Positions 25,919 to 33,466 of a DNA stretch of 64,000 nt are shown piece after piece; positions within the stretch are counted from its first letter, which is position 1, and every line of letters begins with the position of its first letter. The stretch is from Candidatus Obscuribacter sp. GTDB lineage: Bacteria > Cyanobacteriota > Vampirovibrionia > Obscuribacterales > Obscuribacteraceae. A program made the position numbers and the translations under genes. The stretch is taken from the NCBI GenBank assembly GCA_016712465.1, contig JADJQZ010000001.1, positions 3,100,001 through 3,164,000 of the forward strand. Reading direction: 5' to 3'. The notes under the pieces were generated by a model that worked only from the letters and a program-made list of their open reading frames with translations, was not told the DNA's origin and did no database searches.

Positions 25919-26110
25919 CTAACGTTCCTCTACTAAGAACTTCCGCACCGATTCACCCGGCACAAACTCAACTGCTGACTGCGGCAATTTAGAGGGAAAG
26001 ACAGGAGGAAAGTAGCTTAAGTTCCCCTGAAAGTGAGCCGGCAGGGGCTGTACTGCCCAAGATTTAGATAATTCGATTTTAATTTTTCCATTTCCTTCTC
26101 TTGCCAACAA
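25919..26110 (-). CDS. Short open frame carrying an EFVP motif, possible divergent relative of the next gene
   Basis: 63 codons from a TTG start, ending 6 bp before the DDQARRGYIL gene. The last 20 residues include AVEFVPGESVRKFLVEE, resembling the EFVP segment of that family (LLEFVPVEMVFELVQQ), but the DDQARRGYIL half is absent. There is AT-rich sequence and no clear ribosome binding site before the TTG. It may be a decayed duplicate or a leader frame. Confidence 0.33.
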   Translation of the reverse strand: MLAREGNGKIKIELSKSWAVQPLPAHFQGNLSYFPPVFPSKLPQSAVEFVPGESVRKFLVEER

Positions 26111-26218
26111 GATTGCCGGCCACCGGATCTAAAAAATACCTATAACTAGCCTTAAAAGCTGGTTATCAAGACGAAAAGGCTAGCTCAGCCAGAGGCAAGT
26201 CATATGAGAGAACCATAG

Positions 26219-26247
26219 TTCAAGCGTCTATTTAGCGTGGCTATAAT
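26219..26247 (+). promoter_or_regulatory. Putative promoter of the succinate dehydrogenase operon
   Basis: A TATAAT -10 hexamer at 26242-26247, in the context GCTATAAT, lies 17 bp after a weak -35-like TTCAAG (26219-26224). This leaves an 82-bp leader before the first gene. GCTATAAT also occurs upstream of two other genes in the window. Confidence 0.4.
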
Positions 26248-26329
26248 TGCTTATGTCAGATAGTGGAAAACTCTTGATAAGCCTTTCCAGGACTTAGAAA
26301 GCTGACAGACAGGACTAAGGACACAGAAA

Positions 26330-27106
26330 ATGACCCAATCAAAATTGACGGAGAAGGTGCCGACCTCGAACAGCGAACCGGCTTACTCCGGCGCTACGGC
26401 TCGCACCGATAACTGGTGGGTTGAGCCTTTACTCGTAGCCATTGTTTTCACTGCCTTTGGTATTTATGCAACATACCGGGCCTTTGAAAATCAGTATTAC
26501 GAGTTCGGCCCCTACCTTTCACCCTTCTATTCACCCAATATGAAGGAATTCTTCCCGGACCTGCCATTTTCCGCGGCCCTCTTAATTCTGCCTTTCCCTC
26601 TAGCTTTCAGGGCAACTTGCTACTACTACCGCAAGGCCTACTACCGCTCCTACTTTGCTCATCCGCCCGGCTGCGCCGTCACCTGGTTCAAACGCAAAGG
26701 TTATACGGGCGAATTCGATTTTCCCTTCAACCTCCAGAATCTTCACCGTTATGCCTTCTACTTCGCCGTACCGATCGTTTTAATTCTCTGGTACGACGCC
26801 CTCAAGACTCTCTGGTATGACGGCGGCTTCCACTTGAGCGTGCTGACTCTGGTCATGCTGGCTAACTGTGCACTCCTTTCCGGCTACACCTTCGGCTGCC
26901 ATGCCTGTAGGCATCTGGTGGGCGGTCATCTCGATAGCTTCTCCTGCCCGGAGAACCAGCACAGCTACAAGAAATGGCAGCGGGTCACCGCTCTCAATGA
27001 GAAGCACCAGGAATGGGCCTGGACTTCCCTCATTTCCGTAGCCATCACGGATATCTACATTCGCATGGCCTGTACTAATCCCTCACTCGCATTCCAGTTG
27101 TTTTAA
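26330..27106 (+). CDS. sdhC: Succinate dehydrogenase membrane subunit, mycobacterial Sdh1 type
   Basis: 258 residues with five hydrophobic spans (about 31-50, 79-98, 137-157, 170-188, 227-247). The segment FRATCYYYRKAYYRS at 93-107 and the motif GCHACRHLVGG at 189-199 match, from memory, the large single membrane subunit of mycobacterial Sdh1, for which a membrane-embedded Rieske-type [2Fe-2S] cluster has been reported. C190, H191, C193 and H195 are candidate metal ligands here; that assignment is inference. The subunit passes electrons from SdhB to menaquinone or ubiquinone. The sdhA gene follows 2 bp after its stop. Confidence 0.88.
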   Translation: MTQSKLTEKVPTSNSEPAYSGATARTDNWWVEPLLVAIVFTAFGIYATYRAFENQYYEFGPYLSPFYSPNMKEFFPDLPFSAALLILPFPLAFRATCYYYRKAYYRSYFAHPPGCAVTWFKRKGYTGEFDFPFNLQNLHRYAFYFAVPIVLILWYDALKTLWYDGGFHLSVLTLVMLANCALLSGYTFGCHACRHLVGGHLDSFSCPENQHSYKKWQRVTALNEKHQEWAWTSLISVAITDIYIRMACTNPSLAFQLF

Positions 27107-27108
27107 TC

Positions 27109-28929
27109 ATGAGTCAATACGAAATCAAAGAACATGACGTACTCGTCATAGGAGCCGGCGGAGCCGGTCTAAGAGCAGCAATCGAAGCCTCGTCCCTGGG
27201 TGTCAATGTCGGCCTGGTGTGTAAGTCGCTTCTGGGCAAAGCCCACACCGTCATGGCCGAAGGCGGTGTCGCCGCAGCTCTGGCTAATGTGGACGCACAG
27301 GACGGCTGGCAGACACATTTCCGCGACACCATGAATGGTGGCAAAATGTTGAATAACTGGCGCATGGCTCAGCTTCATGCCCAGGAAGCACCGGAGCGCG
27401 TCAAGGAGCTTGAGCGCTGGGGCGCTGTTTTCGACCGCACCAAAGACGGCAAGATTCTGCAGCGCGCCTTCGGTGGCCATACATGGAAGCGACTTTGCCA
27501 CGTAGGAGACCGCACCGGTCTGGAGATGATCCGCACCCTGCAAGACCGCGGCGTACACCAGGGCATCGAAGTGTATATGGAGTGCACCATCACCAAGCTC
27601 TTCAAAGACGGCGATCGTATTTGCGGAGCCTTCGGCTATTACAGAGAAGATGGTCGCTACATCCTTTTCAAAGCCAAGGCCATAGTGCTTGCCACCGGCG
27701 GCGTCGGCAAATCCTTCACCGTCACCTCCAATAGCTGGGAATACACCGGCGATGGTCATGCCCTCGCTTATGACACAGGCGCCGACTTGATCGACATGGA
27801 ATTCGTTCAATTCCACCCAACCGGCATGGTATGGCCGCCGGGCGTGCGCGGCATTCTGGTCACGGAAGGGGTGAGAGGCGAAGGCGGCATCCTGCGCAAC
27901 AGCCTCGGTGAGCGCTTCATGTTCAAATATTTACCGGAAGCCACTAAGAACGACTACGCGGCTAACGAAGAAGAAGCAATCAAGTGGACCAATGCTGCCG
28001 TGGCCGGTGAAAAAACCGATGCCCGCCGCCCTCCCGAACTGTCCACCAGAGACAACGTAGCCAGAGCCATCTACACGGAAGTGAAAGAGGGCAGAGGCTC
28101 GCCTCACGGCGGCGTCTTCCTCGATATCAGCTATCAGGATTCGGAGCGGGTCAAGAAAAAGTTGCCCTCCATGTATCACCAGTTCAAAGATCTGGCTGAC
28201 GTAGACATCACAGCCGGTCCTATGGAAGTTGGTCCGACCATGCACTACATCATGGGCGGTGTGCGCGTGGAAGCCGATACCTGTATGACGAGAGTGCCCG
28301 GACTCTTTGCCGCCGGCGAATGCGGCGGAGGCATGCACGGAGCCAACCGCCTCGGCGGCAACTCGCTCTCCGACTTGATCGTCTTCGGTCAACGGGCCGG
28401 TGCCGGTGCAGCCTCATACGTGAAGAATCTTACCGGTCATCCCGAAATAGACAAAGGTCAAATCGAGGAAGCCATCGAGGAGATGGAAGCCCCCTTCAAG
28501 CGCAGCGAAGGCGTCAATCCTTATGACGTAGCCAAAGAACTGAACAAAGTTATGTCTACCTATGTGGGCATCTTCAGAGAAGAGGGCGACCTGAAAACCG
28601 GTGTGGCCAAGCTGGAAGAGCTGAAGGAAATGGCCAAGAAAGCCAAAGCCACCGGCACTAAATCATATAACCCGGGCTGGCACCTCTGCCGCGACCTGCA
28701 CAATATGATGATCTGCTCGGAAGCTATCGCCAGAAGCGCCCTTTCCCGCAAGGAGAGCCGCGGCGCCCATAGCCGACTTGACTATCCAAATACAGAGAGC
28801 GAATGGAGTACTTGCAATACCGCCGTCGAAAGGTCGGAAGGCGGCATGAAGCTCGAACATACTCCCTTGCCTGAAATGCCCAGCGAATTGAAAGAGCTGT
28901 TTAAGAAGAAGGAGCCCAGCCATGCCTGA
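27109..28929 (+). CDS. sdhA: Succinate dehydrogenase flavoprotein subunit
   Basis: A 606-residue FAD subunit that oxidises succinate to fumarate. The dinucleotide fold is GAGGAG at 15-20; H46 in KAHTVMAEGG is where the family attaches FAD covalently; substrate-site segments are FHPTGMVWPPGVRGILVTE and the C-terminal ANRLGGNSLSDLIVFG. The usual Arg of the FAD-attachment signature (R-S-H-T) is replaced by Ala, as K-A-H-T. It lies between the membrane and iron-sulfur subunit genes and overlaps sdhB by 8 bp, so the three are translationally coupled. Fumarate reductase is possible in principle; the Sdh1-type partner favours succinate oxidation. Confidence 0.96.
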   Translation: MSQYEIKEHDVLVIGAGGAGLRAAIEASSLGVNVGLVCKSLLGKAHTVMAEGGVAAALANVDAQDGWQTHFRDTMNGGKMLNNWRMAQLHAQEAPERVKELERWGAVFDRTKDGKILQRAFGGHTWKRLCHVGDRTGLEMIRTLQDRGVHQGIEVYMECTITKLFKDGDRICGAFGYYREDGRYILFKAKAIVLATGGVGKSFTVTSNSWEYTGDGHALAYDTGADLIDMEFVQFHPTGMVWPPGVRGILVTEGVRGEGGILRNSLGERFMFKYLPEATKNDYAANEEEAIKWTNAAVAGEKTDARRPPELSTRDNVARAIYTEVKEGRGSPHGGVFLDISYQDSERVKKKLPSMYHQFKDLADVDITAGPMEVGPTMHYIMGGVRVEADTCMTRVPGLFAAGECGGGMHGANRLGGNSLSDLIVFGQRAGAGAASYVKNLTGHPEIDKGQIEEAIEEMEAPFKRSEGVNPYDVAKELNKVMSTYVGIFREEGDLKTGVAKLEELKEMAKKAKATGTKSYNPGWHLCRDLHNMMICSEAIARSALSRKESRGAHSRLDYPNTESEWSTCNTAVERSEGGMKLEHTPLPEMPSELKELFKKKEPSHA

Positions 28930-29689
28930 AGCCTCAACCCGCACCGCCACCCTGAAAGTCTATAGAGGCGACAGGGAGAAGGGCGAGTTCAAGACCTACA
29001 AGGTTCCGGTGGAAGCCGGCATGGTAGTTCTGGACGCCATCCACTACATTCAGCAAAATTTCGATCCGGAACTGGCTGTACGCTGGAACTGTAAAGCTGC
29101 CAAATGCGGCTCCTGTAGCGGTGAAGTTAACGGGATGCCTTCCTTGATGTGCAAAACCAGGATGGACAAATTCCGTCCTGATGAAGAAATCATGGTGCAG
29201 CCCATCAAGACCTTCCCCATCATCAAAGACCTGGTTACGGATGTATCCTGGAATTATGAGGTGAACAAGAGAATCACCCCCTTCACACCGGCTGAAGATG
29301 CCAACTGGACCTTCTATCAGGAAGACATCGACAGGGTGCAGGAATTCAGAAAGTGCATCGAATGTTTCCTCTGTCAGAATGTCTGCCACGTTTTGAGAGA
29401 TCATGATCGCAAAGACACCTTCATGGGTCCGCGCTTCATGGTTCGTACCGCCGGTCTGGAAATGCATCCGCTCGATGAAGCGGATCGCCTCAAATTCTTG
29501 AAAGAAGAAGGTCATATCGGCTATTGCAACATCACCAAGTGTTGCACCGAAGTCTGCCCCGAGGACATTCACATTACCGATAATGCCATCATCCCGTTGA
29601 AAGAACGAGTAGTTGATGAATTCTATGATCCCATAGGCAAATTCATTCGCGGCGTTCTCGGCGTGGACAAGAAAAAGGCCAAGAAATAG
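28922..29689 (+). CDS. sdhB: Succinate dehydrogenase iron-sulfur subunit
   Basis: 255 residues with the standard three-cluster layout. C57, C62, C65 and C77 (CKAAKCGSC and MCK) bind a plant-ferredoxin [2Fe-2S] centre; C145, C148, C151 and C155 (CIECFLCQNVC) and C202, C207/C208 and C212 (CNITKCCTEVCP) hold the [4Fe-4S] and [3Fe-4S] centres. It carries electrons from the flavin to the membrane subunit. It is the last gene of the operon, closed by an intrinsic terminator 18 bp downstream. Confidence 0.96.
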   Translation: MPEASTRTATLKVYRGDREKGEFKTYKVPVEAGMVVLDAIHYIQQNFDPELAVRWNCKAAKCGSCSGEVNGMPSLMCKTRMDKFRPDEEIMVQPIKTFPIIKDLVTDVSWNYEVNKRITPFTPAEDANWTFYQEDIDRVQEFRKCIECFLCQNVCHVLRDHDRKDTFMGPRFMVRTAGLEMHPLDEADRLKFLKEEGHIGYCNITKCCTEVCPEDIHITDNAIIPLKERVVDEFYDPIGKFIRGVLGVDKKKAKK

Positions 29690-29706
29690 CTCAAGCCACT
29701 AACGGC

Positions 29707-29747
29707 AAAAGAGGGAATGCTAGACTAAAGTCGGCAGTCCCTCTTTT
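29707..29747 (+). terminator. Intrinsic terminator of the sdh operon
   Basis: AAAAGAGGGA (29707-29716) is perfectly inverted as TCCCTCTTTT (29738-29747) around a 21-base loop; the T-rich arm continues with ACTTTA. The loop contains TAGACT, which may serve the next gene. Confidence 0.7.
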
Positions 29748-29752
29748 ACTTT

Positions 29753-31384
29753 ATGTCTGAAGATCTTCTTTCTCAACTAGCCGAAGCCAGAAAAGCCTTT
29801 GACAGACGTGATGCCGCAGTCTGTGAGCGGCTTTATGGACAGTTGCTTTCTCAGTTACCAGGTGAGGCACCGGAATACCGGGAGTGCCTTGAGCGATTGA
29901 TCGTCGTCAAAAGAGTGCAGAACAAAGTTCCGGAGTTGGTACCACTGATGGTGCGGCTCATCAGACTGGGTGAAGACTACCTGGGAGGGGGACACCATGA
30001 TGTCAACCAGTGGAAGCATGAACTCATAGCCGTTTACTTAGAGCTCGGGCGCACCGAGGACGCCGACTTCGTGCGAGCATCCCTTCCTGGTTTTATAGAA
30101 CAAATAAGGGAGCAACAGGTCGATGAAAGCCTTGAAGAAAGTTTGCTCAGTGCCGGTTCATCGGTTGATGAGCTTATAGTTGATGAACCGGCACCAGCCA
30201 AACTTGATGATGAACCGCTGGACCCCAAGAAATTCCTGCGTCGGCAGACAGGTGAGCAAACCCTCTGGCAGAAACTAGGACTGCCCGGCACCGGTCTTCA
30301 TTTGCGAAAGCGCCTCAATGAACATATCAACGAGCTTATATCAGGTTACTCAATCCTGGCAGCCTTCCTGGTTTTACTATGTTTCGTCTATTACACTTAT
30401 GCCCCCACTTTCGAACCGGAAATAAAGTACCAGAACACTAAGCCGCTCACTTCAGCCGGCCAGGGTTCAAACATTCGCTTCCTCTCAAATAAACAAGTGG
30501 AGCTTATCTCCAACAACAAAAGTCGGCAATTCTCCTGCTTTCGCTTCAAAGACGCTTTCTCTGTGTGGGCCAGTGCGTTTTCGTCGGCACTTCTAAGACG
30601 AGAATACTGGGTGTTGGACAAGGGTAAGTTTCTTCGCGACGAACTGGGCACTACCTATTTCGCCGAAAGTTCGCCGGAATCTACCATTATCGGCATCATC
30701 AAACACGTGGCAGACAGCATGCAGCGCTACTGCCTGGAAAAGGGGCATTATCCGGAAGAGTTAGAAAACATGGAGGAGATACGCTTCTCTTATCTCAACC
30801 CCTTCACCGGCCGAAAGGATAAACCCTTGTTGAGACTGGCAATTCTTGACGACAGTAAGCGCAATACTGCTGCGAGCATGGCTAGAAAAGTGCTTCTGGA
30901 ACTGGAGCAGGCCGGCAAATTTCCTTTTGAACCAGTGCTTTATCCGGGCTGCGTCGATGCCTGCCTCTACCAGATCAAGGGGACGGACGCTGAGACAAAA
31001 ATACTAGCCGTGGATGGCTGTGGTGAAGACGGTCAGTTGATCAGCACTGATGGCGTGAGAAAGACTTTCCTGGCTGCCAGCCAGAATGGAGTGGATATTC
31101 ACTTTGAGCGTCCGGATAGCCCTTTAGGTCGATCATTCTTCGGTCTGGGCAAGAACATGCAGTTCCGCCCGGCCTTCATGTGCCTTCTCTCCTGCGACTG
31201 CGGCTTACCCCTTGAGTTCCTGCGGTACCGGGGCGCCGCTCTCTATCTTGTCCTGACAGGCTATTTCGCCTTTTTGTGGCAGGCCTACAAAGAAGACTGC
31301 CGGGGGCGCAAAATGACCGGCATTTTTGCTCTTATCAGTCTGGCTCTTGTTTTGGGCTCCCTGCTCAATGCCTTTTGTCCCTGA
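29753..31384 (+). CDS. Membrane protein of unknown function with helical N-terminal domain
   Basis: 543 residues. The first 110 are TPR-like helix pairs (SQLAEARKAFDRRDAAVCERLYGQLL and following), cytoplasmic. An acidic linker precedes a span at about 200-222 (YSILAAFLVLLCFVYYTY). The middle 250 residues, probably extracytoplasmic, include a segment resembling pseudopilin-like or secreted folds (MQRYCLEKGHYPEELENM), but no family is certain. Two more spans close the protein (LYLVLTGYFAFLWQAY and FALISLALVLGSLL). It starts 6 bp after the sdh terminator and ends 34 bp before the exported-protein operon. Confidence 0.65.
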   Translation: MSEDLLSQLAEARKAFDRRDAAVCERLYGQLLSQLPGEAPEYRECLERLIVVKRVQNKVPELVPLMVRLIRLGEDYLGGGHHDVNQWKHELIAVYLELGRTEDADFVRASLPGFIEQIREQQVDESLEESLLSAGSSVDELIVDEPAPAKLDDEPLDPKKFLRRQTGEQTLWQKLGLPGTGLHLRKRLNEHINELISGYSILAAFLVLLCFVYYTYAPTFEPEIKYQNTKPLTSAGQGSNIRFLSNKQVELISNNKSRQFSCFRFKDAFSVWASAFSSALLRREYWVLDKGKFLRDELGTTYFAESSPESTIIGIIKHVADSMQRYCLEKGHYPEELENMEEIRFSYLNPFTGRKDKPLLRLAILDDSKRNTAASMARKVLLELEQAGKFPFEPVLYPGCVDACLYQIKGTDAETKILAVDGCGEDGQLISTDGVRKTFLAASQNGVDIHFERPDSPLGRSFFGLGKNMQFRPAFMCLLSCDCGLPLEFLRYRGAALYLVLTGYFAFLWQAYKEDCRGRKMTGIFALISLALVLGSLLNAFCP

Positions 31385-31418
31385 TGTAGAATAGGGGCTC
31401 GCACTCGAGGATTTAACC

Positions 31419-32318
31419 ATGCCCTTTCGCCCCGGCAAAGTCCTGATTCTGGCTCTCTCGGCTCAACTATCGATACTGGCAGCTACTGCTGCCGAAAGCG
31501 ATGAAGCCCTGATTAGAACCCAGGCAAACCAGTATGTGCAAGCCTTTAACAGGGGAGACAGCCAGGCACTGGCCTCCTTCTGGGATGAAAACGGCACCTT
31601 CAGCGATCTTTCAGGCAAACGCTACAAAGGACGAAACGAGATCGCCGCCTATTTTCAAAACCTTTTCAAGATGAATTCAGCGGTCAAAGTCAATTTGACC
31701 ATCGACTCCTTGCGCTTTCCCAGTGAAAATGTAGCCATCGAAGAAGGACATGCCAGGAGCAGCGACAACTCCAGAGGCACTCGGTATCTGGCCGTCCACA
31801 CAAAGTCGAAAACCGACGGGCACTGGTCTATGTACGACGTAGTGGAAAGTGCCGCTCCGGACAGGCAGAGCGGCATCGACGATCTACGCTGGTTACTTGG
31901 GCAGTGGACGGCTCGAGGACAGGGAGCCAATGCCGATATTGCAATGAAGCTGAAAGTGGAAGAGAAACCAGCCAACTTCCTTTGCCTGACCTATATGAAC
32001 AAAGACGGACAGATTCAAGCAACTGAAACAATCGGAGTCAATCCAAAGAATAAGCTTATATCTTCCTGGTCATTTCATAAGAGCGGCGGCGTTGGCACAG
32101 GCTACTTTGTAAATGAGGACAATAGCTGGACCAAGGTAGCTGAAAGCTATGAAGCCGACGGTCTAAAAGGCGGCGCCGTTTATATTCTCAAAAAACTTAA
32201 CGGCAATGCTTTCACCTTCAACTCCTCATCTCGCTATCTGGCCGGATCTCGCTTGCCTAACGGCAACGAACTACTGCTTGAGAAAGACGGCTCCAACGGC
32301 GAGGAAATTGGCAAATGA
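31419..32318 (+). CDS. Exported SnoaL-like (NTF2-fold) protein
   Basis: 299 residues with a signal peptide (core ILALSAQLSILAATAA, cleavage near residue 26). Residues about 28-145 are a SnoaL-like/DUF4440 domain: ALIRTQANQYVQAFNRGD, FWDENGTFSDLSGKRYKGRNEI, a cone-shaped fold that binds small hydrophobic molecules or forms dimers. The second half (about 150-299) resembles DUF1579-type beta-barrel domains (LLGQWTARGQG, IGVNPKNKLISSWSFHKSGG). Function is unknown. It overlaps the next gene by 4 bp (ATGA), so three genes form an operon. TAGAAT lies 28 bp before its start. Confidence 0.75.
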   Translation: MPFRPGKVLILALSAQLSILAATAAESDEALIRTQANQYVQAFNRGDSQALASFWDENGTFSDLSGKRYKGRNEIAAYFQNLFKMNSAVKVNLTIDSLRFPSENVAIEEGHARSSDNSRGTRYLAVHTKSKTDGHWSMYDVVESAAPDRQSGIDDLRWLLGQWTARGQGANADIAMKLKVEEKPANFLCLTYMNKDGQIQATETIGVNPKNKLISSWSFHKSGGVGTGYFVNEDNSWTKVAESYEADGLKGGAVYILKKLNGNAFTFNSSSRYLAGSRLPNGNELLLEKDGSNGEEIGK

Positions 32319-33466
32319 AAATGCAGAGAAAAATCAACCTCGCCGGTAAACTGGCCCTGACCCTGGTAGCCGGCATCCTGCTGGCAAACGGGGCTGACGC
32401 CCGTGGCGGCGGCGGCGGTCGAGGCGGCGGCATGGGCGGTGGTGGTCGCGATTTTGGCGGCATGGGCGGAGTCGGTCGTGATTTCGGCGGTCGCGACTTC
32501 GGCGGTATTGGTCGCGGTTTTGACGGTGACCGAGGAATGGGAGACGGACGTTTCGGCGATGACGGCTTCCGCAGAGACGACGGGCCTTTGAGCCGGGTAT
32601 CGGAAGATGCTCTGCGCAGCGGAGCAGATCGTTTATGGAGCCCGGGAGACCTCACCGGTCGCGGTTTGGCCAGTGACGGTCTCGCTTTTGGGGCTAGAGA
32701 TTCGGCTATCACGCGCAATCTATCGCCAGCCTACCTGACCGGCCGGGGCTCCGACTTGCGCAGAGACTTCAATCGTTATGATGCCTTCCGCAACAACTTC
32801 TGGAACCGCTACCCCAACGCCTGGTGGTACCGCGGCTGGGGCGACTGGTATCCCTGGGGCGCCGCCGGCTGGTCGGACCTGGCCGGCTTCTGGGACGTGC
32901 CCGTTGTAGATACACCCACAGATTATGATTACGGCGACAACATCTACTACAACGGCGACAATGTCTACTACGGCTCTCAGCCTGTAGCCACAACAGAAAA
33001 CTACTATTATCAAGCCCAGAGCCTGGCTACCGCACCGCCGCCGGTATCATTTAAGAACGGGCAGCCTACCAATACAGGCCCGGCTTCCAGTTGGAAACCC
33101 CTGGGAGTTTACGCCCTCAGCCAGAACGGAGAGCCGTCCACGACGCTCTTCCAACTGGCGGTAAATAAAGACGGAACCATCCGCGGCAACTATTACAACA
33201 GCTTGACCGAAGACGAGAAGCCCATCAAGGGCAAGGTCGATAAGAAGACTATGCGCGCCGCCTGGATGGTGGAGGGTAATTCCACCATCATCTATGAAGC
33301 CGGGCTATCCAATCTGTTGCACCCTCAATGCACGGCCCTGGTGCATAAGGGCAAGAGCAATACCGAACAGTGGCTGATGGTAAAAATGGACAAGAGCATG
33401 GCCTCGTCCAAGCCAAGTCCGGTTAGTCTCAACAAATCCACCCTGCCCTCTACCAGAGCTCTTTGA
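32315..33466 (+). CDS. Exported Gly/Arg/Asp-rich protein of unknown function
   Basis: 383 residues: signal peptide (LALTLVAGILLANGADA), then about 75 residues of glycine-rich repeats built from GGGGRGG and RDFGG units, then a Tyr/Trp/Asn-rich middle (NAWWYRGWGDWYPWGAAGW) and a folded C-terminal domain at about 250-350 (LGVYALSQNGEP, LFQLAVNKDGTIRGNYYN) of a small beta type. Low-complexity glycine-rich exported proteins often form envelope or surface layers; here that is only a guess. It is coupled by overlaps to both neighbours. Confidence 0.72.
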   Translation: MKMQRKINLAGKLALTLVAGILLANGADARGGGGGRGGGMGGGGRDFGGMGGVGRDFGGRDFGGIGRGFDGDRGMGDGRFGDDGFRRDDGPLSRVSEDALRSGADRLWSPGDLTGRGLASDGLAFGARDSAITRNLSPAYLTGRGSDLRRDFNRYDAFRNNFWNRYPNAWWYRGWGDWYPWGAAGWSDLAGFWDVPVVDTPTDYDYGDNIYYNGDNVYYGSQPVATTENYYYQAQSLATAPPPVSFKNGQPTNTGPASSWKPLGVYALSQNGEPSTTLFQLAVNKDGTIRGNYYNSLTEDEKPIKGKVDKKTMRAAWMVEGNSTIIYEAGLSNLLHPQCTALVHKGKSNTEQWLMVKMDKSMASSKPSPVSLNKSTLPSTRAL

